DNA of 64,000 nucleotides from Brucella anthropi_A (GTDB lineage: Bacteria; Pseudomonadota; Alphaproteobacteria; Rhizobiales; Rhizobiaceae), in NCBI RefSeq assembly GCF_046630315.1, contig NZ_LQBD01000037.1, positions 117,285 through 181,284 of the forward strand, written 5' to 3'. Each line of letters begins with the position of its first letter. The first letter of the stretch is position 1. The notes beneath the pieces were generated by a model. The model was not told where the DNA came from. It ran no database searches and saw nothing but the letters and a program-made list of their open reading frames with translations. The position numbers and the translations under genes are program-made. This document shows positions 44,711-52,798 of the stretch, piece after piece.

Positions 44711-45925
44711 TCACCCGGCCATATTGGCGTTCCTCCGGCCATCCGGCGCATCCTTGCAACAGAGCGCGGCCATCAGCATCGGCCTGATCGAAAACGAGCC
44801 GTTGGCGGCCTTTTCTGTCAAAACCCGCAAATAGCCGCCAGCCGATTGAATATGCTCATAGCGTTGCAGGATATAGGCAATCACGATTGCGGCATTATGG
44901 CTTCCCAGCGTTTTCCTTGCCAGATCGTAGAGCTTTCCATCAATCCCGAGGAAGGAACGCACTTTCTCTGCCGTATTGGCCAGATCCTGCCAATGTCGGA
45001 TGGATGAAGGGGCATAGGCTGTGATTTCCGGACAGGAGCGAAGCACCATATCGAGCGAAACCGTGGGGTCAACGGGTGCGCTGGTGGTGTGGTTTATGCG
45101 CTGGTCGCTGGATTGAGCTTTGGCCTTATCAAAATGGGAATCTGGATTCGATTCAATTTGCTGCCGCTCATTTTGAGATTCATTGGCGTGCAAATTTTGA
45201 ACATTTTCATGGATTTTCAATGTGTTATCGATTTCCATGCGAATGAGCTGCAAGGCATCGACCAGCGCCGCCAGTTCTTCCTGTTCGGCACGGCGCGGAA
45301 TGCTGTCGACGATCAGGCGAAAACGATGATTGATATGCTGCCAGTCTCCGGTAAGCTGTTCCTGAGCGGCGAATTCAATGAGCTTGGCGATGTCGCGCCG
45401 CAGCAATGTCAGGCGCTCGCGCATTGCACGCAAGGCGAGCTTTTCCGCCCTCACCTGCTCTGCCGCCGTTTCCAGTTCGCGCGCACGCGCCAGCAGCGGC
45501 GCCAAAGAGAAACCGAATGCAATCTGCACATCGCCGCCTTTGGCCCGTCGGGCATAGCGCTTGCCATTGGGGCTGTCCTGGCGAAGAATGAAACCGGCAT
45601 CGACCAGCGCTGCCAGATGACGGCGCAGGGTCGCGTCAGCCATTCCATGGGCGCGCAAGGCCAGTTGCCTGTTGGACGGGAACACGATGAGACTGCTTTG
45701 TGCATTCAGTTCCGCCTCCGGATAGAACGACAGCAGCGCCGAAAGAACAGCCAGCGAACGGTCATTGAGACCGAACAGCATCTTTGCCTCGCACAGCCAG
45801 CGATGCAGCTGCCATTTGTCGGCAGCCGATTCCGGTGCGATCTGTCTTGTGTTCTGCTGACTTGCCAACAAGGCAAGCGTCATCCTTCGACTGCCGAACG
45901 GCGTCGAGGCCAATTGAATCTCCAT
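44711..45925 (-). CDS. repC: Replication initiator RepC
   Basis: 404 residues. RepC is the initiator of repABC replicons and usually acts on an origin inside its own gene. Family blocks are LASTPFGSRRMTLAL near the N-terminus, ADKWQLHRWLCEAK and FPSNRQLALRAHGMADATLRRH (winged-helix DNA binding). The middle (about residues 225-280, bases 45080-45250) is AT-rich and polar, the expected origin region. GGAAGGTG precedes the ATG. The repB-repC gap of 296 bases contains the antisense RNA. Confidence 0.96.
   Translation of the reverse strand: MEIQLASTPFGSRRMTLALLASQQNTRQIAPESAADKWQLHRWLCEAKMLFGLNDRSLAVLSALLSFYPEAELNAQSSLIVFPSNRQLALRAHGMADATLRRHLAALVDAGFILRQDSPNGKRYARRAKGGDVQIAFGFSLAPLLARARELETAAEQVRAEKLALRAMRERLTLLRRDIAKLIEFAAQEQLTGDWQHINHRFRLIVDSIPRRAEQEELAALVDALQLIRMEIDNTLKIHENVQNLHANESQNERQQIESNPDSHFDKAKAQSSDQRINHTTSAPVDPTVSLDMVLRSCPEITAYAPSSIRHWQDLANTAEKVRSFLGIDGKLYDLARKTLGSHNAAIVIAYILQRYEHIQSAGGYLRVLTEKAANGSFSIRPMLMAALCCKDAPDGRRNANMAG
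45080..45250. other. Probable replication origin region inside repC
   Basis: The segment is visibly richer in A and T than the rest of repC and encodes a low-complexity linker. In studied repABC plasmids oriV lies in the central AT-rich part of repC. This is assignment by analogy. Confidence 0.5.
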
Positions 45926-45984
45926 TTTCTTTCACCTTCCACAAGGCAAAAGAAATCCACCCGCCGAAATGACGCGAATTGCAC

Positions 45985-46013
45985 TTGACAGTGATTCGTG
46001 GATTTGCGATTCT
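45985..46013 (+). promoter_or_regulatory. Promoter of the repABC antisense RNA
   Basis: TTGACA (45985-45990), a 17-base spacer and GATTCT, on the strand opposite to repABC. A perfect -35 element with a poorer -10 element. It drives toward the RNA ending at 46070. Confidence 0.6.
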
Positions 46014-46017
46014 CTAG

Positions 46018-46072
46018 CTGCTAAACCAATGAGAAGGGCTTCCACACGGCGACGTTTGGGGGCCTTTTTCTT
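46018..46072 (+). ncRNA. Counter-transcribed RNA (ctRNA/incA) of the repABC cassette
   Basis: About 50-55 bases in the repB-repC gap, antisense to the repABC mRNA leader of repC. It contains the block CTTCCACACGGCGACGTTTG, a sequence strongly conserved among repABC gaps as I recall them. It ends in a stem GGCTTCC / GGGGGCC (46037-46043 with 46058-46064, two G-U pairs) followed by TTTTTCTTTT. Such RNAs lower RepC synthesis and set copy number and incompatibility. Confidence 0.8.
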
Positions 46073-46221
46073 TTGCTGTCTCGTTCCTCTTCCTGAACAG
46101 TTTCGACGCAAACACGCTTACTCTTTGCTTCAAGCACGCCTTTGTTCCGAAACCGGCTTCCCTTTCGGGAGGCATGCTCTGCACAATCAGACCGCAGCAA
46201 CCGCCCGCGGCCTGTACGCTC

Positions 46222-47208
46222 TTACTTCTCCTCGCTTCTGAATGACGCATAAAGCGCATCCAGATTGCGAGAAAGCCAATCGGCAAAACGAGGCCCGTTG
46301 GCGGCACTGAGCGCCAATGTAGCCGATTTGCCATTCTGTTTGATAACTGCGCTGACGGTTTTATCGGAAGCCGTCCAGCTGGCGCCGGGACGTAGAGCCG
46401 CCTTGGTGACCGGCTTCTTCTGTCGTCCGCCTTTCAGATAGCCGTAAAGCTGCTCAAAACGATCGACCGAGGACGCCTTTTCGAAGGCTGGCATTGCCAG
46501 AAGCTCTTCCGCCGCATCCTTTTTGCCCGGAATCTCGATCAGCTTGCGCAGTTCCAGCCAACGGTCACGACCAATGCCCTTGGCGGGACCGATGGCAAGG
46601 AGAATATGCTCCGGAATGGCCTTCGGAATGGTCAGCATCTTCGACAGGGTCTGGTAGTCGACCGTCAAAGCGGCCTGAATGGCCTCGCGTTCGAAACCAA
46701 GCGCTTCCAGACGCGCGGCAAAGAAAACACGCTCAATGAAGCTCAGATTGGCCCGAGCGGAGTTTTCCTGGCCCTGGCTCAATATATGTTCCAGATCGGC
46801 GAGGGGCTTGATGACAGCCTTGACCCTGATGCCGAGTTCCCTTGCGACCCGTGCGCGACGATGACCGAAAACGATCATGTAGCGGCCGCTGGCATCAGGA
46901 TGCGGACGCACGAGGATAGGGCTGTCCTGACCGCGCTCGCGAATGGCTTCCAGCAGGTCCTGATAGTCTTCATCATCGGTTTCCGGCAGGCGATCCGCCA
47001 CGAAGGAAGCATCCAGACTGTCGGGATCAAGCTCGACAATGGCTTCACCGTCGAGTTTCTGTGCGGCCTGTTTCGCCAGTTCGTCAATCGAGGCAGACAG
47101 AGACTTGGCGGCACCGAAGCGGCGCGATACGTTTTCAACCGGCTGTGTGGCCTGTTCAGCCGCCGGTTCGTCCCGCATGACGCTTTCAAAAATGTTCTTT
47201 CTTGCCAT
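46222..47208 (-). CDS. repB: Partitioning protein RepB (ParB family)
   Basis: 328 residues. The ATG at 47208 (MARKNIFESV) has GAGGA at the right distance; the ATG two codons upstream is too close to it. The ParB nuclease-like domain contains PILVRPHPDASGRYMIVFGHRRARVARELG (quoted only by position, about residues 100-130). A central helix-turn-helix region follows (LSFIERVFFAARLE, YQTLSKMLTIPKAIPEH). RepB binds the parS palindromes and, with RepA, segregates the replicon. Confidence 0.96.
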   Translation of the reverse strand: MARKNIFESVMRDEPAAEQATQPVENVSRRFGAAKSLSASIDELAKQAAQKLDGEAIVELDPDSLDASFVADRLPETDDEDYQDLLEAIRERGQDSPILVRPHPDASGRYMIVFGHRRARVARELGIRVKAVIKPLADLEHILSQGQENSARANLSFIERVFFAARLEALGFEREAIQAALTVDYQTLSKMLTIPKAIPEHILLAIGPAKGIGRDRWLELRKLIEIPGKKDAAEELLAMPAFEKASSVDRFEQLYGYLKGGRQKKPVTKAALRPGASWTASDKTVSAVIKQNGKSATLALSAANGPRFADWLSRNLDALYASFRSEEK

Positions 47209-47260
47209 TCTCATGTCCTCAAACCGGTCAGAGACCTGATTTTATTCAATATTCGCCGTT

Positions 47261-47277
47261 TTAGTCGGCAGTCTAAC
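47261..47277. promoter_or_regulatory. parS-like palindrome between repA and repB
   Basis: Read on the minus strand TTAGACTGCCGACTAA, with the CNGCNG core of the repABC parS consensus GTTNNCNGCNGNNAAC and TTAG/CTAA arms in place of GTT/AAC. It overlaps the repA stop codon. A second copy, identical at 15 of 17 positions, is at 48660-48676. Confidence 0.7.
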
Positions 47278-48469
47278 GCCCCCATGCCTCGTGAATGAGA
47301 CCGCGAATTTCGGAATTGACCGCCTCCATGGCCTCCATGGCGCGATCATAGGTGCCGCGATTCATCGAGGAACGCTCGACCTCGTAAAGCGTCTGCTTGG
47401 TCAAACCGGCATCCGAAATTGCCGTCGATTTCAGCATTTGATGCTTGAGCATGTGCGAAGCCAGCATGCTTTGCATGAAGCCGACCATCTGCGCCTGGGG
47501 AACATCGGTCGGCTCGTAGCGCGTGATCAGATAGCGGAACCAGTCAAGCTGTACCGCACCGCCAGCCTGGCGAACCGTTTTCAGAATATCGCCCAGCATC
47601 AAAAGAAACTGCGACATCGACATCAGGTCCAGCATCTGCGGATGAACGGTAATCAGGACCGAGCTTGCTGCGGAAAGCGCCGTTAGGGTCAGATAGCCAA
47701 GCTGGGGAGGGCAATCGATGACCACCACGTCATAATCACTGTCGACGTCGGCGAGAGCCTTCGCGATACGGTTCCAGAAAGTCTTGCCCTCGCCGCCATT
47801 CTGCATGGCAAGCGGCGTGTCATATTCATATTCCTGCAACTCCAGCATGGCCGGAATAATATCAAGGCCGGGGAAGTTGGTGCGCCGAATGACCTCGCGG
47901 ATGGGCTTCCTTTCGGCATCGTAACGAATGGCCTCATAGAGCGAGGGGAATTCATCGAGCTCCGGCTGGATGCCATGCAGTGCCGAGAGCGAGGCCTGCG
48001 GATCGAGATCGATTGCAAGCACTCGATGCCCGGTCAGCGCCATATGCTGCGCCAGATGCGCGGCCGTCGTGGTCTTGCCGGAGCCGCCCTTGAAATTGAC
48101 GACGCCGATAACCTGAAGCTTTTCATTCCCGCGGCGATGCGGAACATAGCGCTTCACCTCGGCGCGGCCGTTCTGGTCGAGCCATTGGCGCAGTTCCTGG
48201 ATCTGCTCGACACTATAGGCGCGGCGCCCACCTGTCAGAATGGTCGGCTCGACACCCTTGCCTTCCAGATGCAGTTTCTTGAGATTGCTGGGAGAGACAC
48301 CAAGGAAATAGGCAGCTTCAGCCATCGAAAACTGGCGCAGCATATTCTTGCGCGCATCCGGCGGGAAGTTTTCATGGCGCAGCAGATTGAGCTTGCGAGA
48401 AATCTCGCGCCCTTGCGATAATATCATGTCGTCAAACGACAAGGCTGCTGCTGGATTTGCGATATTCAT
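47273..48469 (-). CDS. repA: Partitioning ATPase RepA (ParA family)
   Basis: 398 residues. An N-terminal DNA-binding part with a MerR-like helix-turn-helix (SMAEAAYFLGVSPSNLKKLH) precedes the ATPase. The deviant Walker A is KGGSGKTTT (residues 127-135), Walker A' is AIDLDPQASLSAL and Walker B VVVIDCPPQLGYLT. RepA drives partition with RepB and represses the operon. It is first in repABC, whose promoter is seen at 48523-48550. Confidence 0.97.
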   Translation of the reverse strand: MNIANPAAALSFDDMILSQGREISRKLNLLRHENFPPDARKNMLRQFSMAEAAYFLGVSPSNLKKLHLEGKGVEPTILTGGRRAYSVEQIQELRQWLDQNGRAEVKRYVPHRRGNEKLQVIGVVNFKGGSGKTTTAAHLAQHMALTGHRVLAIDLDPQASLSALHGIQPELDEFPSLYEAIRYDAERKPIREVIRRTNFPGLDIIPAMLELQEYEYDTPLAMQNGGEGKTFWNRIAKALADVDSDYDVVVIDCPPQLGYLTLTALSAASSVLITVHPQMLDLMSMSQFLLMLGDILKTVRQAGGAVQLDWFRYLITRYEPTDVPQAQMVGFMQSMLASHMLKHQMLKSTAISDAGLTKQTLYEVERSSMNRGTYDRAMEAMEAVNSEIRGLIHEAWGR

Positions 48470-48522
48470 TGACTTGGGATCCCTAGTGACGGCACAGGAA
48501 CTAATACCGCCTAAATACCGTC

Positions 48523-48550
48523 ATTATGTCCGATTCTTATTCGATCGCAA
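48523..48550 (-). promoter_or_regulatory. Predicted repABC promoter
   Basis: On the minus strand TTGCGA, a 16-base spacer, CATAAT. The transcript would start about 60 bases before the repA ATG. Between promoter and gene lie GACGGTAT and GGCGGTAT, possible RepA half sites. Confidence 0.6.
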
Positions 48551-48659
48551 GGGGCAGCCGAATTAACAAAGGGTTAGCGCCGGAATTAAAATTAAGCCAA
48601 ATTTTATCGATTCGGCCAGAATATTGCTAACATGTTGAATTAAATGCATTTTATGCGAA

Positions 48660-48676
48660 TTAGTCGGCCGTCTACC
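48660..48676. promoter_or_regulatory. parS-like palindrome upstream of repA
   Basis: TTAGTCGGCCGTCTACC. Its inner TAG-T-CGGCCG-T-CTA is palindromic at 12 of 14 positions and contains the CNGCNG core. It matches the site at the repA-repB junction. Confidence 0.65.
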
Positions 48677-49476
48677 GGCGGCTGGCCCTGCGATGCCGCA
48701 AAACTGCAATCGGAAAGGTTTGGTTTCCACACTGTTGCAAGGCCTGTTTCTACAGGGGAGGGGTGCTTGATCGATTCTCTGCAACTTTCGCCTTTCACCC
48801 GCTTCATTCCGATTCCGAAATGAAGCGAAGCGGAAATCCTGTCGCCGGATGGCCCCGTTTCTGCTCCCGCAATTGGGGGCGAGATTGCCTGTATGATCTG
48901 ACATTGCAGCCAGACATTCCCGGAGGTGAATCTTAAATGCCATCTGCTGTGCTGAGGCGCGGCGCAGCTTCGGTTGGATGGCCCGAACGGCACGAACCGG
49001 CAAGCGTGAGCAGCTGGTGACTTCGGAGGAAGGCGCGCTGGTCGCCTCCGCCGGTTGATCTTCTGCCGATTGAAATCTTCGCGTTCGAGAGCGTGGAAGC
49101 GACCAGCGCCGCGAGAGCCGATTGAAGAACGGGGGGCTTTTTGCCGGGGAGGGGATGGATTTCTTAACCAAATCAGGATAGCATCCTGAACATTGAATGC
49201 GCTCGCTTGTGCTGCCGGATCGAGCCCTTCCGCGGACGTTCAATCCCTCCCGAAAGTTTAAGAAATCGACCGTCAGGGTGGCGAAAGTTAAGTCTCATTT
49301 CACTTTAGTATGACGGCCAAATAATATGTTTTTCAATGGTATATTCGCGCGGATTTCTAGGCAGTCCATGGTAGGCGGGGCATATCCGGGGGCAATGCCA
49401 TTTTGCTGTGCAGTTGCGCGGTGAGTTGCGATCTACCATAATTCCTTTTGCCAAAGAAGGTCGTATAGATTGCACG

Positions 49477-49586
49477 ATGAAGAAAACGCCAGTTACCGAG
49501 CTCGATATTGATAGTCTGGATGAAGCCACGTTGACGGCACTGAACCAGCGCGTCGTTGAGCGATTGCAGTTTCTCCATCAACAAAA
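49477..49586 (+). pseudogene. 5' fragment of a small conserved protein, cut by the ISL3 element
   Basis: ATG 49477 opens a frame MKKTPVTELDIDSLDEATL, followed by NQRVVERLQFLHQQK, which stops being protein-like exactly at the inverted repeat of the IS (49587). It resembles the start of a small rhizobial protein family with an (N)xR(I/V)VERLxFL helix, known to me only as hypothetical. The rest of the gene is not found on the far side of the IS. Confidence 0.6.
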
Positions 49587-51240
49587 GGCTCTGACTCATA
49601 TTTGCTGTTGTTGGTATGCAGACTCTCGCTGGTTCACTGGAGGGATCAGCAATGTCGCATCGATTTCAGCGCACGGGTCTCGCGCCGGACGGTTTTTTGG
49701 TAGATTCAGTGCAGGTCGCCGGCGAGAGCGTGCAAATCCTGTTACGATCACGTTCTCCCTCTGGGCTTTGCCCAAGTTGTGGGCGACCGAGCCGCCGCGT
49801 TCAAAGCCGATATCTGAGAAGACCAGCGGACTTGCCCCTTTGTGGTCGGCGAGTGGAGTTGACGATCATGGCGCGTCGGTTCTGGTGTGATGCCGTTTTA
49901 TGTGGGCGGCGCATCTTCTGCGAACAGTTTGATGACGGTGTCCTGGCACGCTAGGGTCGGCGGACCCAACGGCTGGAAACAATTGTCCACCACCTCGGTC
50001 TCGCGCTTGGCGGCAGGCCGGCGGCGGCCTTTGCCGAGCGTCTGATGGTACCGGTAAGCAACGACACGTTGCTACGGATAGTTCGCCGCCGCACGGCCGA
50101 TCAGAACGATGAGCTAACGGTCATCGGCATCGACGATTTTGCCTTCCGACGCGGCCAAACATATGGAACGATCATTTGCGATCTGAAGCGTCGGCGGCCA
50201 GTCACCCTTCTGCCGGATCGTGCGTTGGATACGTCGAGAGCATGGCTTGCCGGACACCAGTCAATATCGATTGTCGCCCGCGATCGGGGCAGAGGTTATG
50301 GTGAGGCCATCGCGAAAGCTTTACCTGACGCTGAACAGGTCGCCGATCGATGGCATCTTATGGAAAACTCGAGCCGGGCGTTTCTGGATGCAGTTGGCAA
50401 GTCGATGCGCCAAATCAGGCAAGCGGTCGGCAGCAACGTCGTTGATCCCAAGCTTCTAACTTACGCGGAAAGGCTACAGTATGAAGGATACCTGCGCCGC
50501 CAGGAGACCAATGAGGCGATACAAGGATTGGCCAAGAAAGGAATATCAATTCGGCAGATTGTTCGGCAAACCGGTCATAGTCGAAATCTGGTTCGCGATG
50601 TCCTGCGTGGTCAACGCCTCGATGTATTCCGAACGAAGCCGAGTTCGCTGGATAGTTGGCTGCCATGGCTTAACAACCGTTGGGAAGAAGGGGCGCGAAA
50701 CGCCTTGGCGCTGTGGCGCGAGATGAAAGCAAAAGGCTTCCCAGGACAGAGTGGTGTTGTCTCGCAATGGGCACAACGTCGACGTTTGGCAGAGAAGGCA
50801 GGCCAGAGCGGACTTGCGCGCACGCCATCGTCGCGGGTTATTGCTCGCCTGATGACCGCCGCACGCGATGACCTGGCAAAATCCGAGGCTATCCTTGTCG
50901 CGGCAATCGAAGTGAACGTTCCAGAGCTGGTTGCTGCCCGCAAGGCCATTGGGGACTTTCAATCTATGATCCGTTCAAAGTCAGCGGCGAAACTTGATGG
51001 CTGGCTTGAAACCGCCAGGGACAGTCTAATTAGGCCCTTTGTAGGCGGCGTTGAAAAGGACCTTGATGCAATCCGAAATGCTATCGTCTCCCCTTGGTCG
51101 AACGGGCAAACAGAAGGCCAAATTACCCGCCTGAAACTGATCAAACGCCAGATGTACGGGCGCGCAAAACTCGACCTTCTGCAAGCACGGCTGATTGGTA
51201 CATCATAGGGCTTCTACTTCAGCAAATCTGCGTCAGAGCC
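49587..51240 (+). mobile_element. ISL3-family insertion sequence, inactive copy
   Basis: 1654 bases bounded by inverted repeats GGCTCTGACTCATATTTGCTG (left, 21 bases, 49587-49607) and its partner at 51220-51240, identical at 19 of 21 positions. It contains one transposase gene on the plus strand. No 8-base target duplication is found: the flanks are CAACAAAA on the left and CAGTTTTG on the right. Confidence 0.9.
49652..51208 (+). pseudogene. ISL3-family transposase with internal amber codon
   Basis: ATG 49652 (MSHRFQRTGLAPDG, behind GGAGGG) opens the N-terminal zinc-finger part with CPSCGRPSRRVQSRYLR. Codon 101 (49952-49954) is TAG; the same frame then continues without another stop to 51208, 519 codons in all. 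The family normally has Trp near this point (VLA-xW-ARR), so a TGG to TAG change is the simple explanation. The catalytic domain follows: VIGIDDFAFRRGQTYGTI, RDRGRGYGEAI, ADRWHLMEN and NGQTEGQITRLKLIKRQMYG, the DDE motif of ISL3 enzymes. A truncated product starting near 50045 would lack the DNA-binding finger. Confidence 0.88.
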
Positions 51241-51338
51241 CAGTTTTGGTCCACGATCCGCGCTGTCAATTCATCTGGCCACTTTCTGTTCCGGCGGCTT
51301 TGTCCTTCAGCCGGGAGAGCCTCCAATGTACACTCCAT
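51241..51338 (-). pseudogene. 5' fragment of an IS66-type TnpA (OrfA) gene
   Basis: Minus-strand ATG at 51338 gives MECTLEALPAEGQSRRNRKW, then PDELTARIVDQN, ending at the ISL3 border. The RxRxWPDxxKARIV pattern is typical of the small IS66-family TnpA protein. A possible IS66-type end, GTAGGCGCATTC on the minus strand, lies near 51410-51421. The remainder of the element is absent. The rest of the gap to 51738 has no gene. Confidence 0.6.
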
Positions 51339-51738
51339 GGAGAAGCTCCGAACTGACCATCACAACACTTCAAAGAGATAATCAGCCATATATCCGGAGG
51401 GTGGGGTGCAGAATGCGCCTACGTAAGCACGCTGCTAATCTACTGAAAAACCTGCGACAGGTTCTATTGATATCAAAGCATTAGGCATTGAGCCCGCAAA
51501 ATCCGTTTGAGGACCCCGAACGGTTTTATCTTGGACATTTTATATAAGCACATCACACCATACCAAGGGAGAGGATTACCAGAGATATGGTTTCAAGACG
51601 AATAGGCATGTGCTCAAGACTTTCCTGCGCTATTCCTACAAACAGCGCTTGTCGAACCGGCTATTGTCGCGCCGGGGGCCATGGAACGCTAGGTTAATTG
51701 AAGTATGGCCCCAGTTAAACGGGGGGAGGGGTATCACA

Positions 51739-52698
51739 ATCAATCTCAGGCAACTTCGTTATTACGTGAAGGTGGTCGAGACGGGGAATATCACTCGGGC
51801 GTCGGAGCGCCTGAATATTGCCCAGACGGCCCTCGGCCAGCAGATCAGGCATCTGGAAGATTCTCTTGGCGTTCAGCTCTTGAACCGCCACTCGCGGGGC
51901 ATTTCGCTGACCAAGTCGGGAGAGGTTCTCTATACTCATGCTCTGGCCATCCTCGCTTCAGTTGAGGAGGCCAAGCGTGAGGTGATGGCGCATGGTGCCA
52001 TGCGGCAGGAAACTGTCAATCTTGGCCTTACGCCCAGTATTCAGGCATTGATAGGGCCCGAACTCGTTGCCATCGCCCGCCATGAAATCCCGGATATATC
52101 GTTTCGTGTCATCGAGGAATTGAGTTTTATTCTGATTGATATGCTCATGCGTGGCGAACTCGATTTGGCGCTCGCCTATGAGTCCGGGATGCGTCCTGGG
52201 CTGGCGGCCACGCCGCTCATCGAGGAGGAATTGCTGTTGGTCGCCGGCACCGGAAGCTGTCATTTTGGTGGATCAATCTCCTTCAAGGAAATGCTCCGCA
52301 CCAACCTCGCGCTGCTTAGCGACCGTGATATTGTCTGGCGGCTCATTCATGAGGAAGCTGAGCGGCAGGGGCTTTCGGTCAATGTTGCGTTCGAAGTGCA
52401 GTCAATCCCGGCGATCAAGGCTCTGGTCGCTCGCGGCGCGGCTACTAGTGTTGTGCCTTATGGTGCTGTGGGGGAAGAAATCCGGCAGGGTTTGATCACT
52501 GCCTATCGCATCAAGCAGCCATCGATCAGACGGACGCTTTTCCTTAACCGCCGGTCCGATGCTGCGGCTTTTATTCATGAAGACGTGTTACTCGGATTTC
52601 TGAGCGGAATGACTGAAAAAATCGCCGCTAGGATGGGCCCGTTTGGGCGCGTTATCGGGGATAGCCTGCCACCTGGAGCATCTCCAGCAAAAGTCTGA
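51739..52698 (+). CDS. LysR family regulator 1 (probable ATC start)
   Basis: About 319 residues. The helix-turn-helix starts INLRQLRYYVKVVETGNITR, then ASERLNIAQTALGQQIRHLE, the standard LysR N-terminus. No ATG, GTG or TTG is found where the family starts. ATC at 51739 lies nine bases after GGAGG in a G-rich run. The only conventional in-frame start is a GTG 43 codons upstream (51610), which would add an unrelated Arg-rich tail. The C-terminal effector domain has IEELSFILIDMLMRGELDLALAYE. The last residues (ASPAKV) and the stop fall in a Bru-RS-like repeat, so the native C-terminus has probably been replaced. It is paralogous to the next gene. Confidence 0.85.
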   Translation: MNLRQLRYYVKVVETGNITRASERLNIAQTALGQQIRHLEDSLGVQLLNRHSRGISLTKSGEVLYTHALAILASVEEAKREVMAHGAMRQETVNLGLTPSIQALIGPELVAIARHEIPDISFRVIEELSFILIDMLMRGELDLALAYESGMRPGLAATPLIEEELLLVAGTGSCHFGGSISFKEMLRTNLALLSDRDIVWRLIHEEAERQGLSVNVAFEVQSIPAIKALVARGAATSVVPYGAVGEEIRQGLITAYRIKQPSIRRTLFLNRRSDAAAFIHEDVLLGFLSGMTEKIAARMGPFGRVIGDSLPPGASPAKV

Positions 52699-52783
52699 AA
52701 CGGTTTTGCGTGAGGCAAATGCGACAAATCAAATAGTTAGAGCGGTTCCGGCGATTCCGTTAAAACTGAAACCGCTCTGGCCA
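52680..52783 (+). repeat. Bru-RS-like repeat overlapping the LysR 1 stop
   Basis: Contains GCATCTCCAGCAAAAGTCTG, GCGGTTTTGCG, AATCAAATAGTTAGAGCGG and the closing GAAACCGCTCT, forming an inverted repeat AGAGCGGTT..GAAACCGCTCT. It is related to 1998-2148. Confidence 0.65.
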
Positions 52784-52798
52784 TGAGGAGGCTCAACC

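Larger units (their letters stand above)
48470..49476. other. Kilobase upstream of repABC without a convincing gene
   Basis: Contains the repABC promoter, near-repeats ATACCGCC/ATACCGTC just downstream of it (possible RepA operator), and the second parS-like site. Beyond these are about 750 bases with no codon pattern I trust. A 226-codon open frame on the minus strand (48563-49243) lacks any recognisable domain and covers the promoter and parS, so it is not called. Confidence 0.5.

Noticed and set aside
48563..49243. 226-codon minus-strand open frame upstream of repA
   Set aside because: No domain, strange composition, and it would cover the repABC promoter and a parS-like site.
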